Shown piece by piece: positions 1-11,870 of a stretch of DNA of 64,000 bases (the stretch's first letter is position 1; the number at the start of each line of letters is the position of its first letter). This DNA comes from Siphonodentalium dalli (lineage: Eukaryota; Mollusca; Scaphopoda; Gadilida; Siphonodentaliidae), in assembly GCA_032622095.1 (NCBI GenBank), contig CP136061.1:20028991-20092990 (forward strand), given 5' to 3'. The notes beneath the pieces were generated by a model that ran no database searches, was not told the origin of the DNA, and worked only from the letters and a program-made list of their open reading frames with translations. The position numbers and the translations under genes were made by a program.

Positions 1-136
1 TGTTTTGTGATTTCGGAAAGTTACATGGCGAATATACTGTGGCAAATACCCGTTAATGGGCTCCGGCTCCGCCGTCACCAATTAACTAAATTTGCCACAG
101 TATATTCGCCATGCACCTTTCCGAAATCACAAAACA
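1..136. repeat. Long hairpin with 47-bp arms
   Basis: Bases 1-47 are the reverse complement of 90-136 with about two mismatches. The 42-base loop holds a second small stem (gttaat at 52 against attaac at 81). The left arm starts at the window edge, so the element may extend further left. It resembles the other solitary hairpins in this window (2.2, 31.8, 37.2, 38.8 and 61.8 kb) in size and plan but not in sequence. Confidence 0.85.
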
Positions 137-189
137 CCACACTGTTATCCCCTAAATAAAATTATTGAAGATTGTAATTGTCTTTTTTT

Positions 190-222
190 GCTAACATTAA
201 ATTAAATTAAATTAAATTTTTG
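190..222. repeat. AT-rich TTAAA pentamer run
   Basis: A short run of attaa/aatta units follows the hairpin and precedes the minisatellite. Confidence 0.7.
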
Positions 223-249
223 CACACGTTGGCATCTCTCTGAGTGCAT

Positions 250-785
250 TCTAGTTCATTAGGTGACTACTATATAAGCTATTCGTAATTCTTATTAGTA
301 GTAGTTCATTGTGCGACTACCATATAAGCTATTCGTAATTCGTATCAGTAGTAGTTCATTATGCGACTACTGTAAGCTATTCGTAATTCTTATCAGTAGT
401 AGTTCATTATGTGACTACTATAAGCTATTCGTAATTCTTATCAGTAGTAGTTCATTATGCGACTACTGTAAGCTATTCGTAATTCTTATCAGTAGTAGTT
501 CATTATGCGACTACTATAAGCTATTCGTAATTCTTATCAGTAGTAGTTCATTATGTGACTACTATAAGCTATTCGTAATTCTTATCAGTAGTAGTTCATT
601 ATGCGACTACTGTAAGCTATTAGTAAGTCTTATCAGTAGTAGTTCATTATGTGACTACTGTAAGCTATTCGTAAGTCTTATCAGTAGTAGTTCATTATGT
701 GACTACTATATAAGCTATTCGTAAGTCTTATCAGCAGTGGTTCGTTGTGCGACTACTGTAAGCTATTCCTAAGTCTTATCAGAAA
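250..785. repeat. 48-bp minisatellite, about 11 copies
   Basis: Each unit carries agtagtagttcat, gcgactactgtaagc and tattcgtaattcttatc. The unit of 48 is divisible by three, so the array stays open in one frame (311-724) and would encode a 16-residue Ser-rich repeat. I read that as a consequence of the period and not as a gene. Units at both edges are more diverged than the middle ones, as expected for unequal exchange. Confidence 0.9.
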
Positions 786-1463
786 TCGTTAATTATGCGA
801 AGACGGTGTTAGGACAGACAGGTAAACAACCATGCGTGATTCATTTTGATCGACCTTTGCGTTATAAGTCAGGTTCGAATGTTCTGATGATGCTGTTAGA
901 TCAGCACAGCGCCGTAGGACGCGTCTGTCGATAAGCTAATTTCACACCGCCCCCTCGCGGTCCTACTCCCTAACCTTCGACGTGACAGTTCGGATGACCC
1001 TGTTATGTCCCATTAGCGAAATGGTGTGGGTGGAAAATTTGTCTCTTTCTCTCGGGGCATGTGCCAAGAGACATCTAATCTATTTTACGGATTAAATATC
1101 TGTATACAGAGAAACCATGAGCAAACAAGTGCTAGTAGGGCACAACTTCGGCAAAAGGCACCTTTTCAGTCAATTGTAATGGCATAAATGCCGAAAAGGC
1201 AAAAGTTTGGTAATAACGCACCATTATAAAGCATTGCCCATGCAGAACTAATTAAGTCATGGGGTGAAGGAGAAGATCACAGACGCAATATATTCTAGCA
1301 CACATTTAAAGCACGGATGGTTTTGGTTGTAGGTTATAATTTGGAAATAACAAGTTACTAAATTATGAATTTCCTCAATAATATACTAATATAGTATAGT
1401 ATGATGATCGTATGAATGCGGTATTATCCACAAAAACACGGTTTGTGTGAGCCGAACATTTGG
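786..1463. other. Non-coding stretch, nothing recognised
   Basis: There is no exon, RNA gene or repeat I can name. The GC content is slightly higher around 900-1000. Confidence 0.5.
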
Positions 1464-1563
1464 TTATATACAGCACGTAAAGAGTGTGAAATAAGCAAAA
1501 CACTCAACACCGTGGCGATCTTTTTTTTTCGAGAGAGAGAGAGTGATTCACGGTGACTCATTC
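1464..1563 (-). repeat. Inverted copy of the 2.5-kb repeat
   Basis: This segment is the reverse complement, with scattered changes, of 2547-2633. Shared landmarks are taaagagtgtg, aagcaaaacactc, accgtggcga, a poly-T/GA stretch and gtgattcacggtgac. The GA run is expanded here. Confidence 0.75.
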
Positions 1564-1568
1564 GAGAC

Positions 1569-2198
1569 CGAAATATTGAGTGCCGAGGATTAGCGAGCGC
1601 TACATCGGTATACACTTTAATGGCATAAAAACATCCACACGAGACCGATGTCAAAATAATAATATATATTACAATGTTAACAAATATTCAACATAATATC
1701 TATATTGGTAACTATTTAATAATCTTATCAGTAGATTCGACCTTTCTTGAAAAATATCCAGACCATGTTGCAGATTATGTTGCATGCTGTTTTGCATTTT
1801 ATTACACGATCCTACCATTATTCCATTCAATAAACTCATTCTATAAATTGTGATATTAAACGTTCGTTTAATAACAGGAAATAGTGCCAGGTGACCTTTG
1901 ACTTCCGGTTTACCGTCTTTTAACATTCAGTACGCTACGTCTCAAAAATACTATGACTTCCAATATTTTTCCAACAAACCATCATGACTGAAGAATTTGA
2001 AAAGTTATGTTATTAAATATACGCCATTAAAAGCGCCAAATAGTCTTTATTTATCTGGGACTATTTCTTTACGCGGGCAAACAACGAATAGTTACGTGAA
2101 ACGTCATCGCATGTCTTATAGAAGCCGATGTTAGTTTCTTGTTCCATTTGTTGATTTAAGTATGTTTTGTCGATGTTTTGGATCATGTAATAAATAGA
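1569..2198. other. Non-coding stretch, nothing recognised
   Basis: AT-rich DNA with short open frames only. I see no domain, splice-bounded exon or structured repeat. Confidence 0.5.
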
Positions 2199-2343
2199 AT
2201 CTACAACTCGTCCCCAGTTTATAGCGGAAATTACAAAACTCGTCCAGTAAATTAGGTCTGGACCTCGCCAAAGGCTCGGTCCAGACCTAATTTACTGGAC
2301 TCGTTTTGTAAATTCCGCTATAAACTGGGGACTCGTTGTAGAT
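2199..2343. repeat. 145-bp hairpin
   Basis: The left arm begins atctacaac and the right arm ends gttgtagat. The two arms are close to full complements around a short loop near 2265-2277. The right-arm motif gctataaactg recurs near 34,241, so the family is dispersed. Confidence 0.88.
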
Positions 2344-2482
2344 CCTCTATATGTGTTGGAATTTTTGTCCATCACTCAATTCAATAAATTTATCACCCGT
2401 CATTCCTGTCTTATCAAAGAAGTGTTTATGCACCTTATCATAATAAAATTATATGTATTATTATTGAAATGTATTAGCAGTG

Positions 2483-2660
2483 TTTGACTGGCCACCGATG
2501 AGGGACCATTACCCCCTCATAAATATTGACAATAAATTTCAATGTTGAATGGGTCACCGTGAATCACTCTCTCAAAAAAGTCGCCACGGTGCGAGTGTTT
2601 TGCTTATCGCACACTCTTTACATACTGTATATAAAAGGTTTTGAATGGTGGCCAGTCAAA
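2483..2660. mobile_element. 178-bp element with 14-bp perfect TIR
   Basis: TTTGACTGGCCACC at 2483-2496 is matched exactly by its reverse complement at 2647-2660. The interior contains the segment shared in inverted form with 1464-1563. I see no convincing target-site duplication. This is a probable MITE of unassigned class. Confidence 0.6.
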
Positions 2661-3410
2661 TCTGCAAATATATTTCAATAATATGTGTAAAATAATAAAT
2701 AAGCCAATAGAATCTGTGTTTGGAACAATTTTGTCGGAGTTATGCGCCATTTCGACTAAATATTTATATTTACTTGTATTATATGCTAAGCTATCAAATA
2801 GTAGTATTTTTGCATCAGTTAAAAACCATTATCCGTCTAGTGAGCTATCGATGTCTCGCTCGCATCCAGCCCCGCTATAATTAAAAGTGATTCGGTATAC
2901 TAGATGAGCTAACATCGCCATGACTGTGCTAAAAGTCCCTGAGTGTTCAGGTTGAAAAATTGTAATATGTGATCAATTAATTATTTTATCTCATGGTCAT
3001 CATCTAGTTTCGTACCATATCGTAACCACGTTGCACAGCATTACGTTACGAACATGCCCCTCCTCCTTCAGGAATTCAAGATGGCCGCCTGAGTTAGAAA
3101 ATTATTTGTTTTTCATCAGCTACAGGTTGAATTATACTTTGTATTTAAAAAATAAAATGACACTAAATCAGTTGTGATCAGTGAATTATTTTCTTCGCCA
3201 TGGACCAACACTTTCCCCAAAAGTATTCAAATATCATTGTTATCAATGTAAAACGATCCGCAATATGCGATTTGTTTTCATTGACATCAGTGTATATATC
3301 TACCACGTTATATCCTGGACGCCATTATTAACTCAGCAGCGACATTCTTGCTTTCCATCTATCGGATCGGGACTGGATCTGCGATCGACACGAAATGATT
3401 CTCACGTGTA
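2661..3410. other. Non-coding stretch
   Basis: No exon is recognised. An AAGATGGCCGCC motif, which resembles the YY1 site of animal promoters, lies near 3078, but no gene can be attached to it. Confidence 0.45.
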
Positions 3411-3414
3411 TTAA

Positions 3415-3778
3415 CCCTTTACCCAACAAACCGGCCAAAACCGGCCAAATAAAGCTTCAACAGCCTAAAATATCTTCGGTCTGTCTCAATAGAACCATAC
3501 AAATATGGATATCATTGGAACCGGCTCCTTGACCACATTGTGATGGTTACAGTTATGCCCTGTGCCAATGCATTCTCTTATATTTTTCTTAACAATTTTA
3601 TAATTTTTTCTTACATTTTTTAACAATTTTTATAATATTTTTCTACATTCTTTGACAATTTTATCATTTTTAATATGTGTTAAGCCAATGCATTCTCTTA
3701 TATATGCGAGGCGACCTATGGTCGACTCGCATATATAAGAGAATGCATTGGCACAGGTCCGTTCTGTTGGGTAAAGGG
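3415..3778. mobile_element. TTAA-flanked piggyBac-like MITE, copy 1
   Basis: TTAA at 3411-3414 and 3779-3782 flanks an element whose ends are inverted copies of CCCTTTACCCAACA. The interior has CCGGCC-rich subterminal DNA and then one complete 69-bp palindrome (3684-3752). The left palindrome present in the sister copies is cut short after cattctcttatat. TTAA duplication with 5'-CCY ends is typical of the piggyBac superfamily. No transposase is encoded, so this is a non-autonomous derivative. Confidence 0.88.
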
Positions 3779-3782
3779 TTAA

Positions 3783-4321
3783 CTATTGCACAGAAACCAA
3801 CGCTAACCGAAAATAATGTGACATTTAACATATGATAGAATCAGTACTATAGATGCTAAGGTTTGTTCAACTGACTCTGAAATCTAGAATTCTTGAAGTC
3901 TTTCCTACCCACTGGGCTTGCTCATCTTAATTAAATTGGCTTGTTGTTACTCGTTTGTATTGATGCAAGCTCTGTATGCATGTCTTGCCTTTCGGTCGTA
4001 AGCTACATATAGCTAAATAAAGAGAGTAGTTTGGCGCGAAGCGCCCGGGATGGTCGAAAAGATGGAGATATCTTTTCCTTCGCCCCATTTTCCTTCACCC
4101 CAAAGCTACATATAGCTACACCACCATGATACTCTATATACTCTCTTCAATTAAGGAGGCTAATAAACATAGTATTAGTGACGCACAACTAATTTTTATA
4201 TAACATTTACTGTTGTAATGATATCGGCGATGTGTATACCCCCCCCCCCCCTCGATAGGATACTTGCCTTATGTTGTGTCGTACTGGGTGAAATTCATTC
4301 ATCGGCAGCCATTTCATATAC
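3783..4321. other. Probable intron, with a poly-C tract
   Basis: No exon is recognised. A run of C lies at about 4239-4252. This stretch precedes the splice acceptor of the first visible synaptotagmin exon. Confidence 0.45.
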
Positions 4322-4455
4322 GATACGGAGAATGACGAGACGTTTGCCGAATGGAAGTGCGTGGGCGGTACGGAGAATGACGACGTTTGCCGAATGTAAG
4401 TACGTGGCAGTACGGAGAATGACGACGTTTGCCGAATGGAAGTGCGTGGGCGGTT
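4322..4455. repeat. Three-copy tandem repeat (42-45 bp)
   Basis: The units start at tacggagaatgacga near 4324, 4369 and 4411. The array ends about 100 bases before the synaptotagmin splice acceptor. It supplies the in-frame ATG at 4429, which is one reason I do not accept that ATG as the protein start. Confidence 0.8.
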
Positions 4456-4555
4456 GTACCCGACCTCAAAATGTTTGTGGTCAAGTCTGTAAATAGTGTC
4501 AAATGTCTTATATGTCTCAAATATCTTATATTGACTCTGGGTCTTTTCATTCCAG

Positions 4556-5394
4556 GTTTACCAGTGATATACGTTATTGGTGTTAGTACAGGGGGTGGAC
4601 TTCTGTTCACTGTTGTCTTCATATTCCTCGGCTACCGCTACTGTCGTCACCGAAAAACACGGTCATGCCTCCCAAAATGGAATACAGCGGAAGAAAGCTC
4701 CCCGGAAACGATCCAAGACAAGAATTTAAAAATAAGTCAGAGCACCCCAGATCTGCAACAACAACAACAGGACTCTCCCCGTACCATCAAGAGACCGTTG
4801 TTTCGATGGCCATTTCGACAATCTACTTTACCAACAGTATCACAGCGACACTTGACATTTCAGCGACAACTTTCACACAAGTTAGACTTGTCTAACATTG
4901 AGTTCACAATTCAGAGTGTTAAACAGAAAGAGCAGCCTACAATCGGTGCAATCAAACCGGAGCTATACAGACAGCCGTCTCTCGACAGTGTTAAATCTGA
5001 ACATATTATGTGCGGTAGATTTTGTTTTAGTTTGCGTTATGACCATCAGCTGGAGTCGTTGTTTGTGGTCATTTTAAGAGCGGAAGACCTGCCGGCAAAA
5101 GACTTCTCTGGAACTTCAGATCCTTACGCGAAAATTTACCTTCTTCCGGATCGTAAAAATAAGTTCCAGACAAAAGTACACAGGAAAACGCTGAATCCGG
5201 ACTTTGAGGAACGTTTTTCGTTTCACGTTCCTTATAAAATGTTACCCTCAAGGACACTACAATTCAATATTTATGATTTCGACAGATTTTCGAGACACGA
5301 TTTGATTGGGACTGTTGTCATGAAGGACATTCTCTGTGAAGGTGGTCTGTGTAAAGAAACCTTCTTCGTTCGTGATATTCTTTCTGCATCTCAG
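4556..5394 (+). CDS. syt: Synaptotagmin exon: TM, linker, C2A
   Basis: This exon of a vesicle or plasma-membrane calcium sensor encodes a transmembrane segment ([13 protein letters not shown] followed by [14 protein letters not shown]), a basic cysteine-bearing juxtamembrane stretch, a linker of about 120 residues with a Gln run, and a full C2A domain from about residue 152 of the visible protein. The five C2A calcium ligands are present: Asp in LPAKD, Asp in SDPYAK, two in YDFDRFS and one in [12 protein letters not shown] is also kept. The exon starts after tcttttcattccag in phase 1 and ends in SASQ before gtgagt in phase 0. The frame is open back to 4429, but the acceptor and the tandem repeat upstream argue for an earlier, unseen N-terminal exon. 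C2A sequence is closest to the Syt3/6/9/10 group. Confidence 0.93.
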
Positions 5395-6020
5395 GTGAGT
5401 TATTTTGATTGAAAGGGTCACTCTCACCAAAACGTAGGAATGGTTGAAGAGGCTTCCAGAATGATATGAGTGATTGGTCGATTGAGAATTTAATGTCGTT
5501 TTAATAACCAGGCGGCTCAGGCAATATATAACGACAAGAACAGATGGTGTCAGAAGACATGACGTAACTGCCATAGTATTGGCAAACGGTGGTTGTTGTT
5601 AGACACGGCAATGTATGTACAAGTATAAGAAGCCAATTGGGGACGTTCCATCTAATCGGGGTGATTAGCTTGAAATTGAAACTGACCGATATGCAAAAAT
5701 ACATTTATGGCAAAAACTACAAAAAGGAAAATCAGCTCGAATTATACAAGCAGGATATCAATACTTTTCTATATATTCGGCCTCATGCGATACGGCTGGC
5801 TTCGAGTAGTACTACGCGAACAGACTCGGGGTAACTAATAATATCCCTGGTCCTTGCATATATAAAACAAAAACTCCAAAATACGATAAAGGGTACAAAG
5901 ATATATATATCAGATATAGCACAGTATCATGTTATATGTATGCCTCCGGAAATATGCCGAGCATTGCTCTTTGAACATGCTTGGGACTATACAACACACC
6001 AGGCGCCTATTTTTAGAAGC

Positions 6021-6212
6021 AAATTTAATTTTTGAGACAGTGCAAAGTTGTTATTTTTTGGGGGATTGGGTGGGATTCAAACCCCGGCCCATGACGGCGA
6101 GCGCGCCTTGAGACTCAAAGTCCGACGTCAATACCACACGGCAACCGAAGCGACCCACACACACACACACACACAAAACTAAAACATTTGCACTGTCTCA
6201 AAAATTAAATTT
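6021..6212 (-). mobile_element. tRNA-like SINE core inside 26-bp TIRs
   Basis: On the minus strand, GGGGTTTGAATCCC fits a tRNA B box (consensus GGTTCGANTCC) and lies about 50 bases downstream of an A-box-like GTGTGGTATTG. That spacing is normal for a tRNA-derived RNA polymerase III promoter. A CA repeat (about 6157-6176) adjoins the core. The whole unit is bounded by a perfect 26-bp inverted repeat (6021-6046 against 6187-6212), which is not a normal SINE feature. GGTACAAAGATA occurs both at about 5888 and at about 6213, a possible flanking duplication of the larger insertion. Confidence 0.6.
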
Positions 6213-6228
6213 GGTACAAAGATAGATA

Positions 6229-8666
6229 TGAAAATAGTAATGGTTACATGGGATTTCAGAATGTGGTGCGAAGTACAAGTTTCTGTTGTAAAGTGTTAAT
6301 TGGTACTCAGGGCCTGCTAGAAATTTAAAGTTCTCAGCTTAATTGCTTACCAGAATTCATATAAACATAGTGAGACAAATTTAAATGGTTATATATATAC
6401 TGTTTGCAATCAATTTGCGGTATGATGTTCACGAATGTATTTCCGTGCACATGCATGCTTATAATCTAAACTGACCCGTGAAGAATAAAAAGTTAACATG
6501 AGCGCAAAATCAAATGCCCTCTTTCCAATTGTGCCATTATAGAATATGTACAATTTACGTCGTTTTCGAAGCCTATGTTTCTGATGACGGTGACCCTATT
6601 CAGTGTATAGTGTGCAAGATACATGTTGTATTGAACAAGGCTCACTTAGGCGAATTCCCTGAGTAGTATAGTTGCATTGTCTGATTTTTGTCATTTTTAC
6701 CATCGGTCTGCGATGCATTTACATTTCAAATTAGCATCTCTATAGACGCGGAACTGCCTTGCGGTATATATAAAGGGCTTTTAAAATGTTTTCTTCGCTC
6801 TCATGATCAATCACGTGGTTGAAATAGTCCATTTATAACAGAGGTTATTTCCTAGCGTAGCAGAAATGGCCGAGTTGTTGAGAGTACACACAATGGCTGA
6901 CCCAGTCAATACTAATGTTACGGATCAGTTGTGACTCTTCCGTGCCCTCTTTTCTGTACCTTGGTCACTGGCGGGTCAGTCACAGCGGTATCGTCTTTGG
7001 TGAAGTCGCCATTCTGCAGGCTCTGTCGCGGTGTTGGTTCGCCCCAGTGCCAGTTTTGTAGACCTGTGCTGCTGAGATTGTTGCGGTAACTGACCATATA
7101 TATATGTTAAAATGCTGTATAATAAATGCGTTATTTCTTGGTAGTTGTATACCATGTGGTTCCTTTATAAGAATTAAAGCTCTTGTTTATCACATTGTGC
7201 CAATCTTCATTTATGGAGGAAATAAACATGTAATAATATCGATTTTAAATGACTTGGCCCTTAGATGCATCATTCAATCCCTTTCAACCAAGTTGTTATT
7301 AGTAAAATCGACAGCACATGCGAAGTTGGAAGGATTCCCTCCACAGCGAGTGTTAAGTACTTATCGCACAGCTAGGAGCCGGCGACATGGTTATTTGCGG
7401 GGAATCTCACGAAAGCTTCCATTTCTGTGAGAGCGACTGATTGGCAGGTAACGTGCGTAGCTGGGACCCCATTCTCATTTAATTGTTATTCCACATCGAT
7501 CTGTAATCGAGTAGTAGCTTGTTCACGGATCATTCCACGTCGCTTTATCCTGGTGACAACTATACAGTAATGCCATAAATAATCGACTGTACTTTAATAG
7601 TTTGTGGAATATAATTATCATGTAAAGTATCGTGAACTGTTCGGAATGAAGCATAGCGCCGCTTGGTGCCAATATATATATGTGCAGATTTGGGATAAAG
7701 CTCAACTTAATTGACCAACCTACTCTGTTTGCTACAAAATCTAAAACAATTGATGGTCATTGTTGAACATATTATGTGAACATTTCCCATGTTAACTCCT
7801 CGCCAATGAGTATTTAGTAAAGAAATGGTTAAAATGACAATCTCTGTTTTGATCTCAACATTGAGCTAAAAATCTAAGCCATTCATGACATACAGTATTA
7901 TTTATCTAAAAGGGAGGCATCAAGAACATTATCACGATGTGATTGTACTGTACCGAGCAAGCTCGCGTTACTCATCTCGTTACAATCCGCACACGGACAG
8001 CGACGCTGTACAAACACCAAACGGAAACCGCATTGAAGCCAGTCTATAAGAGATAAGTTTCTAAAATAAGTGCCGGATGTATGCGGGATTATATTGTTTG
8101 CGGTACTCATCCGCGCTATGAACAAAATATGACAAAATCGAGCGCATACAAATCGCACGACTGCATTAAAAGTGTTTCATTTGTTTTATTTTCGAACCAT
8201 GTCTATTAAATTAGTTCAGTTATACAATGGTTTTAATTTAATCGGCTTTTGTTGACATTTGTGTTCGATTTTAATTCCGATAAAACAATTCACTCTGGTA
8301 TAGATATCGGTCTGGAATCACTCGATCTCAAGTTGAAATTGAAACGACAAAAATATGCAGAAAAACTGAGGCAACCTGTCATAAAGACCCAGAACATAGT
8401 AATTATAGGCGATGGCACAAACAAATACTATCCCAAACACGTTGATACCCCATTTGAGCCGACCTTATCTGCATTTTTCTACATCAATATTATACAAATT
8501 GAAAAAAAAACAAAGACACATTATACTCTATGCGGCGCGCATCATGCTATGGCAGCTGGAACCGCGCGAAAAATGCGTCTTTGGCGTTTTCGGAGTTTGT
8601 ACAATGTATATTTACGTTGCGGCTCAGGGTTTTTGTTTTGTTTTTTTGTTATTCGCGTGTTTTTAT
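6229..8666. other. Intronic DNA, nothing recognised
   Basis: This is ordinary AT-rich intron. Open frames up to 179 codons (8249-8788) run into the neighbouring transposon, match no family I know and have no splice context. Confidence 0.5.
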
Positions 8667-8670
8667 ATAA

Positions 8671-9062
8671 CCCTTTACCCAACAAACCGGCCAAAACCGG
8701 CCAAATAAAGCTTCAACAGCCTAAATTATCTTGGGTCTGTCTCAATAAAACCATACAAATATGGATATCATTGGAACCGGCTCATTGACCACATTGTGAT
8801 GGTTACAGTTATGCCCTGTGCCAATGCATTCTCTTATATATGCGAGTCGACCATAGGTCGCCTCGCATATATAAGAGAATGCATTGGCCTAAAAAAAATC
8901 TTTTTTTAACACTTTTTACCATTTTTTCTTACATTCTTTAACAATTTTATAATTGTTAATGTGTTAAGCCAATGCATTCTCTTATATATGCGAGGCGACA
9001 TATGGTCGACTCGCATATATAAGAGAATGCATTGGCACAGGGCCCTTCTGTTGGGTAAAGCG
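8671..9062. mobile_element. TTAA-flanked piggyBac-like MITE, copy 2
   Basis: This is the same family as 3415-3778, with both internal palindromes complete (8820-8888 and 8968-9036). The right flank is TTAA (9063-9066). The left flank is ATAA (8667-8670), so one base of the duplication has mutated. The right end reads aaagcg in place of aaaggg. Confidence 0.88.
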
Positions 9063-9066
9063 TTAA

Positions 9067-9883
9067 ATGACGCCGGGAAGCACTCATTGCGCCATGTGTG
9101 AGTTTTCAAATTAGACGAATCCGGTTCCGCGCGCAACGTGGAAAATCTTATGGAATAAAAAGCCAACTGCGACGAATTGACCATGTGTGAACGTAGCCTT
9201 ATTGGCAGATATCGTTTTGTTGCTGAACAAGGTTTTATGTGGACATACCTTGACTGATAATTCGTTCAAAGGTTAAAGTCTCAACTTCCGGTACGAAGCG
9301 TGATAATATAGCAGATACGCAGTGTCTCGAAAATGAGTTTGTCGTTGAACTTTGTGTTTCAGCATTCAGAATTTCGATGAGGCATCTGTTATGTGGCAGA
9401 GATCGCGATATAATAAATCACGTGGTATAAAGTTGAAACTGAATGGACGTACATGTACTTAAAAGTATGTGATTTCTGCTCTTGCCCCTCAATCCCATAG
9501 CCCGATATTTGTAGTACCGAGGCAAATACATATATTTAAACCAATTAAAATGACGAATCTTGACAATAAACAGAAAACCTGAGGCAATAATTTATATAAA
9601 TGCAATTTTATATCAAACTGTGTAATAAATAGCCATGGTGTGACGGATTTCTTGGAAATGTTCTAATTTTACCAGTATGTGAACGTATCCTTATTGACCT
9701 AGATCGTTTTATTGAACGAGTTTTACGTACTTACCTTTACTGATAATTCGTTCAATGGGTGAAGCCTGAACTTCCGGTGCGTAGCGTGATAATGTAGCAG
9801 ATAATTAGACGCCGGAAAGAAAGATGACATCTCCCCTGACTCATCACAATACCGATGAAGACCAAACACAAAACCGCTAGCAA
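9067..9883. other. Intronic DNA with a diverged direct repeat
   Basis: About 9190-9310 and 9668-9800 are related. Both carry tgtgaacgta, cttattg, agatcg, tgaac, tgataattcgttca and cttccggt. They look like two copies of an old dispersed repeat. Confidence 0.55.
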
Positions 9884-9885
9884 TA

Positions 9886-10350
9886 TGTGACCCGCCATAT
9901 CAAATCCAGTCGTAAGTCGGGATTTTTTTACCCTGTGCCAATGCATTCTCTTATATATGCGAGTTGACCATAGGTCGCCTCGCATATATATAAGAGAATG
10001 CATTGGCCTAACAATTTTTTATCATTTTTTTTAAATAAATGTTTCTTACAATTTTTAGGACATAAAATAAAAAAAAAACATCCATTGCCCTGCAGGGAGC
10101 CCCGCACATATATAGAAGCATATAGAAGAGTGTCGTCTGCTCAAGTTTGTCTGGGGCTCTGTATGGGTGAAATTATAAAATTGTTAAAGAATACAAGAAC
10201 AAATTATTAAAATTGTAAAAAATTGTTAGGCCAATGCATTCTCTTATATATGCGAGGCGACCTATGGTCGACTCGCATATATAAGAGAATGCATTGGCAC
10301 AGGGTAAAAAAAATCCCGACTTACGACTGGATTTGATATGGCGGGTCACA
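9886..10350 (+). mobile_element. 465-bp TA-flanked MITE, copy 1
   Basis: The ends TGTGACCCGCCATATC and the matching right end continue into TIRs that include a complete 69-71 bp palindrome at each side (9937-10007 and 10230-10298). TA at 9884-9885 and 10351-10352 fits a TA duplication, as in Tc1/mariner-type elements. The interior (ctgcagggagccccgcac and surrounding bases) gives an orientation. The copy at 43,784-44,248 has exactly the same length in the opposite orientation. No coding capacity. Confidence 0.85.
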
Positions 10351-10470
10351 TATATCGGAATCATATTTACCGTCATTATAAAACGGGAAATGAAGGGATG
10401 AATTGATAACAACGTCACGCTTCTGAGGACAGTTTGTTGATATAGTCGTGACAAGAGATTACTTCGTTAA

Positions 10471-10900
10471 AGATGCATTATCCAAATTAACGCTCACAAA
10501 TTACTATTTCTTTGGATTCGGGGGTAAAATATATTTGATTCGAGTCGAGGAACAACCCATCAAAGCTCAGAGTGATCAGATATCGATTTCTTTTTAATTT
10601 TATTTCTCGAAATATGTACTTATTTGTGGCCCAGAAAAAAAGTCGTCAATCCGACGGTCTCGGACAAAATTGCGGATGAAGATGATAACTCTAAAATCAT
10701 GTGGTAACACGGCCAAATTTCGTGATACTCAAGTGATTTTACGGCCAATTATATTTCGTTGAACAAGATATTGATAAATAACACGTTTTGGGAATTGTAT
10801 ACCATCGATTCTGATAACTAAAGCGTATTTTGACGAAATGTTGTTGTTGTTGTTGTTGTAACTTGATGATATGGGGACCATCTGATCGCATTGGGTACCT
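10471..10900 (+). mobile_element. TTAA-flanked 430-bp MITE (AGGTACTC family), copy 1
   Basis: TTAA at 10467-10470 and 10901-10904 flanks an element collinear with 62,498-62,934. Shared landmarks are aattaacgctc, attactatttc, tttgattcgagtcgaggaa, agtgatcagatatcgat, gcggatgaagat, gttgaacaa, a TTG run and tggggacc. TTAA duplication with AGG ends would fit Kolobok rather than piggyBac; the assignment is tentative. Confidence 0.82.
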
Positions 10901-10904
10901 TTAA

Positions 10905-11838
10905 GTAATGGGAAATCAACATGCAATATACGTTCTCACACTTGTTAAGATTCATTCATATTGCAGCTGAATTTGACACTCTTAGTGGTTTTTCTTTATA
11001 TAGTTAATACTCAATTTGGCCATGCATCTGAACTCAGACTGGTGTAATACCAGATTGCATTCAAGCCGAATAATTTTCGCTAAGACCCGCATTCTGATTG
11101 GCCGAGGGCTAACTTTAGTTTTCGATTGACCAGCATCGCCCGCTGATGGGTGAACAAATTTTGAATGTATTACGGTGTCATTGACAAATTATGGCAATGG
11201 ACGTCAAATACGTAACGTAATCGAGTCCAACTGGAAAGGTGTTTACTGTTGATACGGTTAACATGAAATTATCCGGGCGCTATTCCCAGTATACCCAAAT
11301 GGAACGTACATAGAGATTTGGTCACCAAAAAGAGGATGTTTCATTCCATAGCTTGTAATACCGATAATATGCCATTGGTGCATTTGTTTGTTTGTTTGTT
11401 TTTGTGTGTGTGGATTTAATTACAATGGAATGTACGCTGTTGTGTTGGATTTGAGCACGAAAACAGCTTGCGAACATAAAAACAGTTTGTAACACGCTAT
11501 GGACCTTTCCACATGCAGCTCTCTATTAAATAATTATTAGCAGATATTTTCTACCAACCAGCGGCTGAGCCGTCGTTTGTTGCAATGCAAATTATATGTT
11601 CACCCTAATTTTGAGATCCGCGCATGAATTGCATAAATTGTAATATTCAAACCAACTTTATTTTTGGTCAGATCTTAATGCACTGAAATTTCCATTTGCG
11701 ACCTGATGTTGGAAATTCATCCATGATAAACTATTTCTATAGACGCCTTGTCTGATATCGACCGTACCCCTCCCCACTAGTGAATATTTGTGGGAAGCTC
11801 CATGCATTGGAGAGCATCACAATGCGCTGAAGCCTTAA
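10905..11838. other. Intronic DNA, nothing recognised
   Basis: AT-rich with a short tttg run near 11,385. No exon-like signal. Confidence 0.5.
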
Positions 11839-11870
11839 CCCTTTCGTGACAGGAGCTGCGCTGGTGCAGT

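Noticed and set aside
311-724. 137-codon frame with a Ser-rich 16-residue repeat
   Set aside because: It is only the 48-bp minisatellite read in one frame; no splice, start or domain context.
3070-3100. YY1-like motif as a promoter for synaptotagmin
   Set aside because: A single motif without a first exon following it; the nearest supported exon starts at an acceptor.
4429-4555. ATG at 4429 as the synaptotagmin start
   Set aside because: The ATG lies in a three-copy tandem repeat, and a good acceptor (tcttttcattccag) ends at 4555 just before the membrane segment.
5412-5432. Copy of the 312-bp MITE end after the first donor
   Set aside because: Only 18 bases (gggtcactctcaccaaaa) match, and no second end or duplication is found.
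8249-8788. 179-codon frame as a gene
   Set aside because: It reads into a MITE, has no known domain and lies within the synaptotagmin intron.
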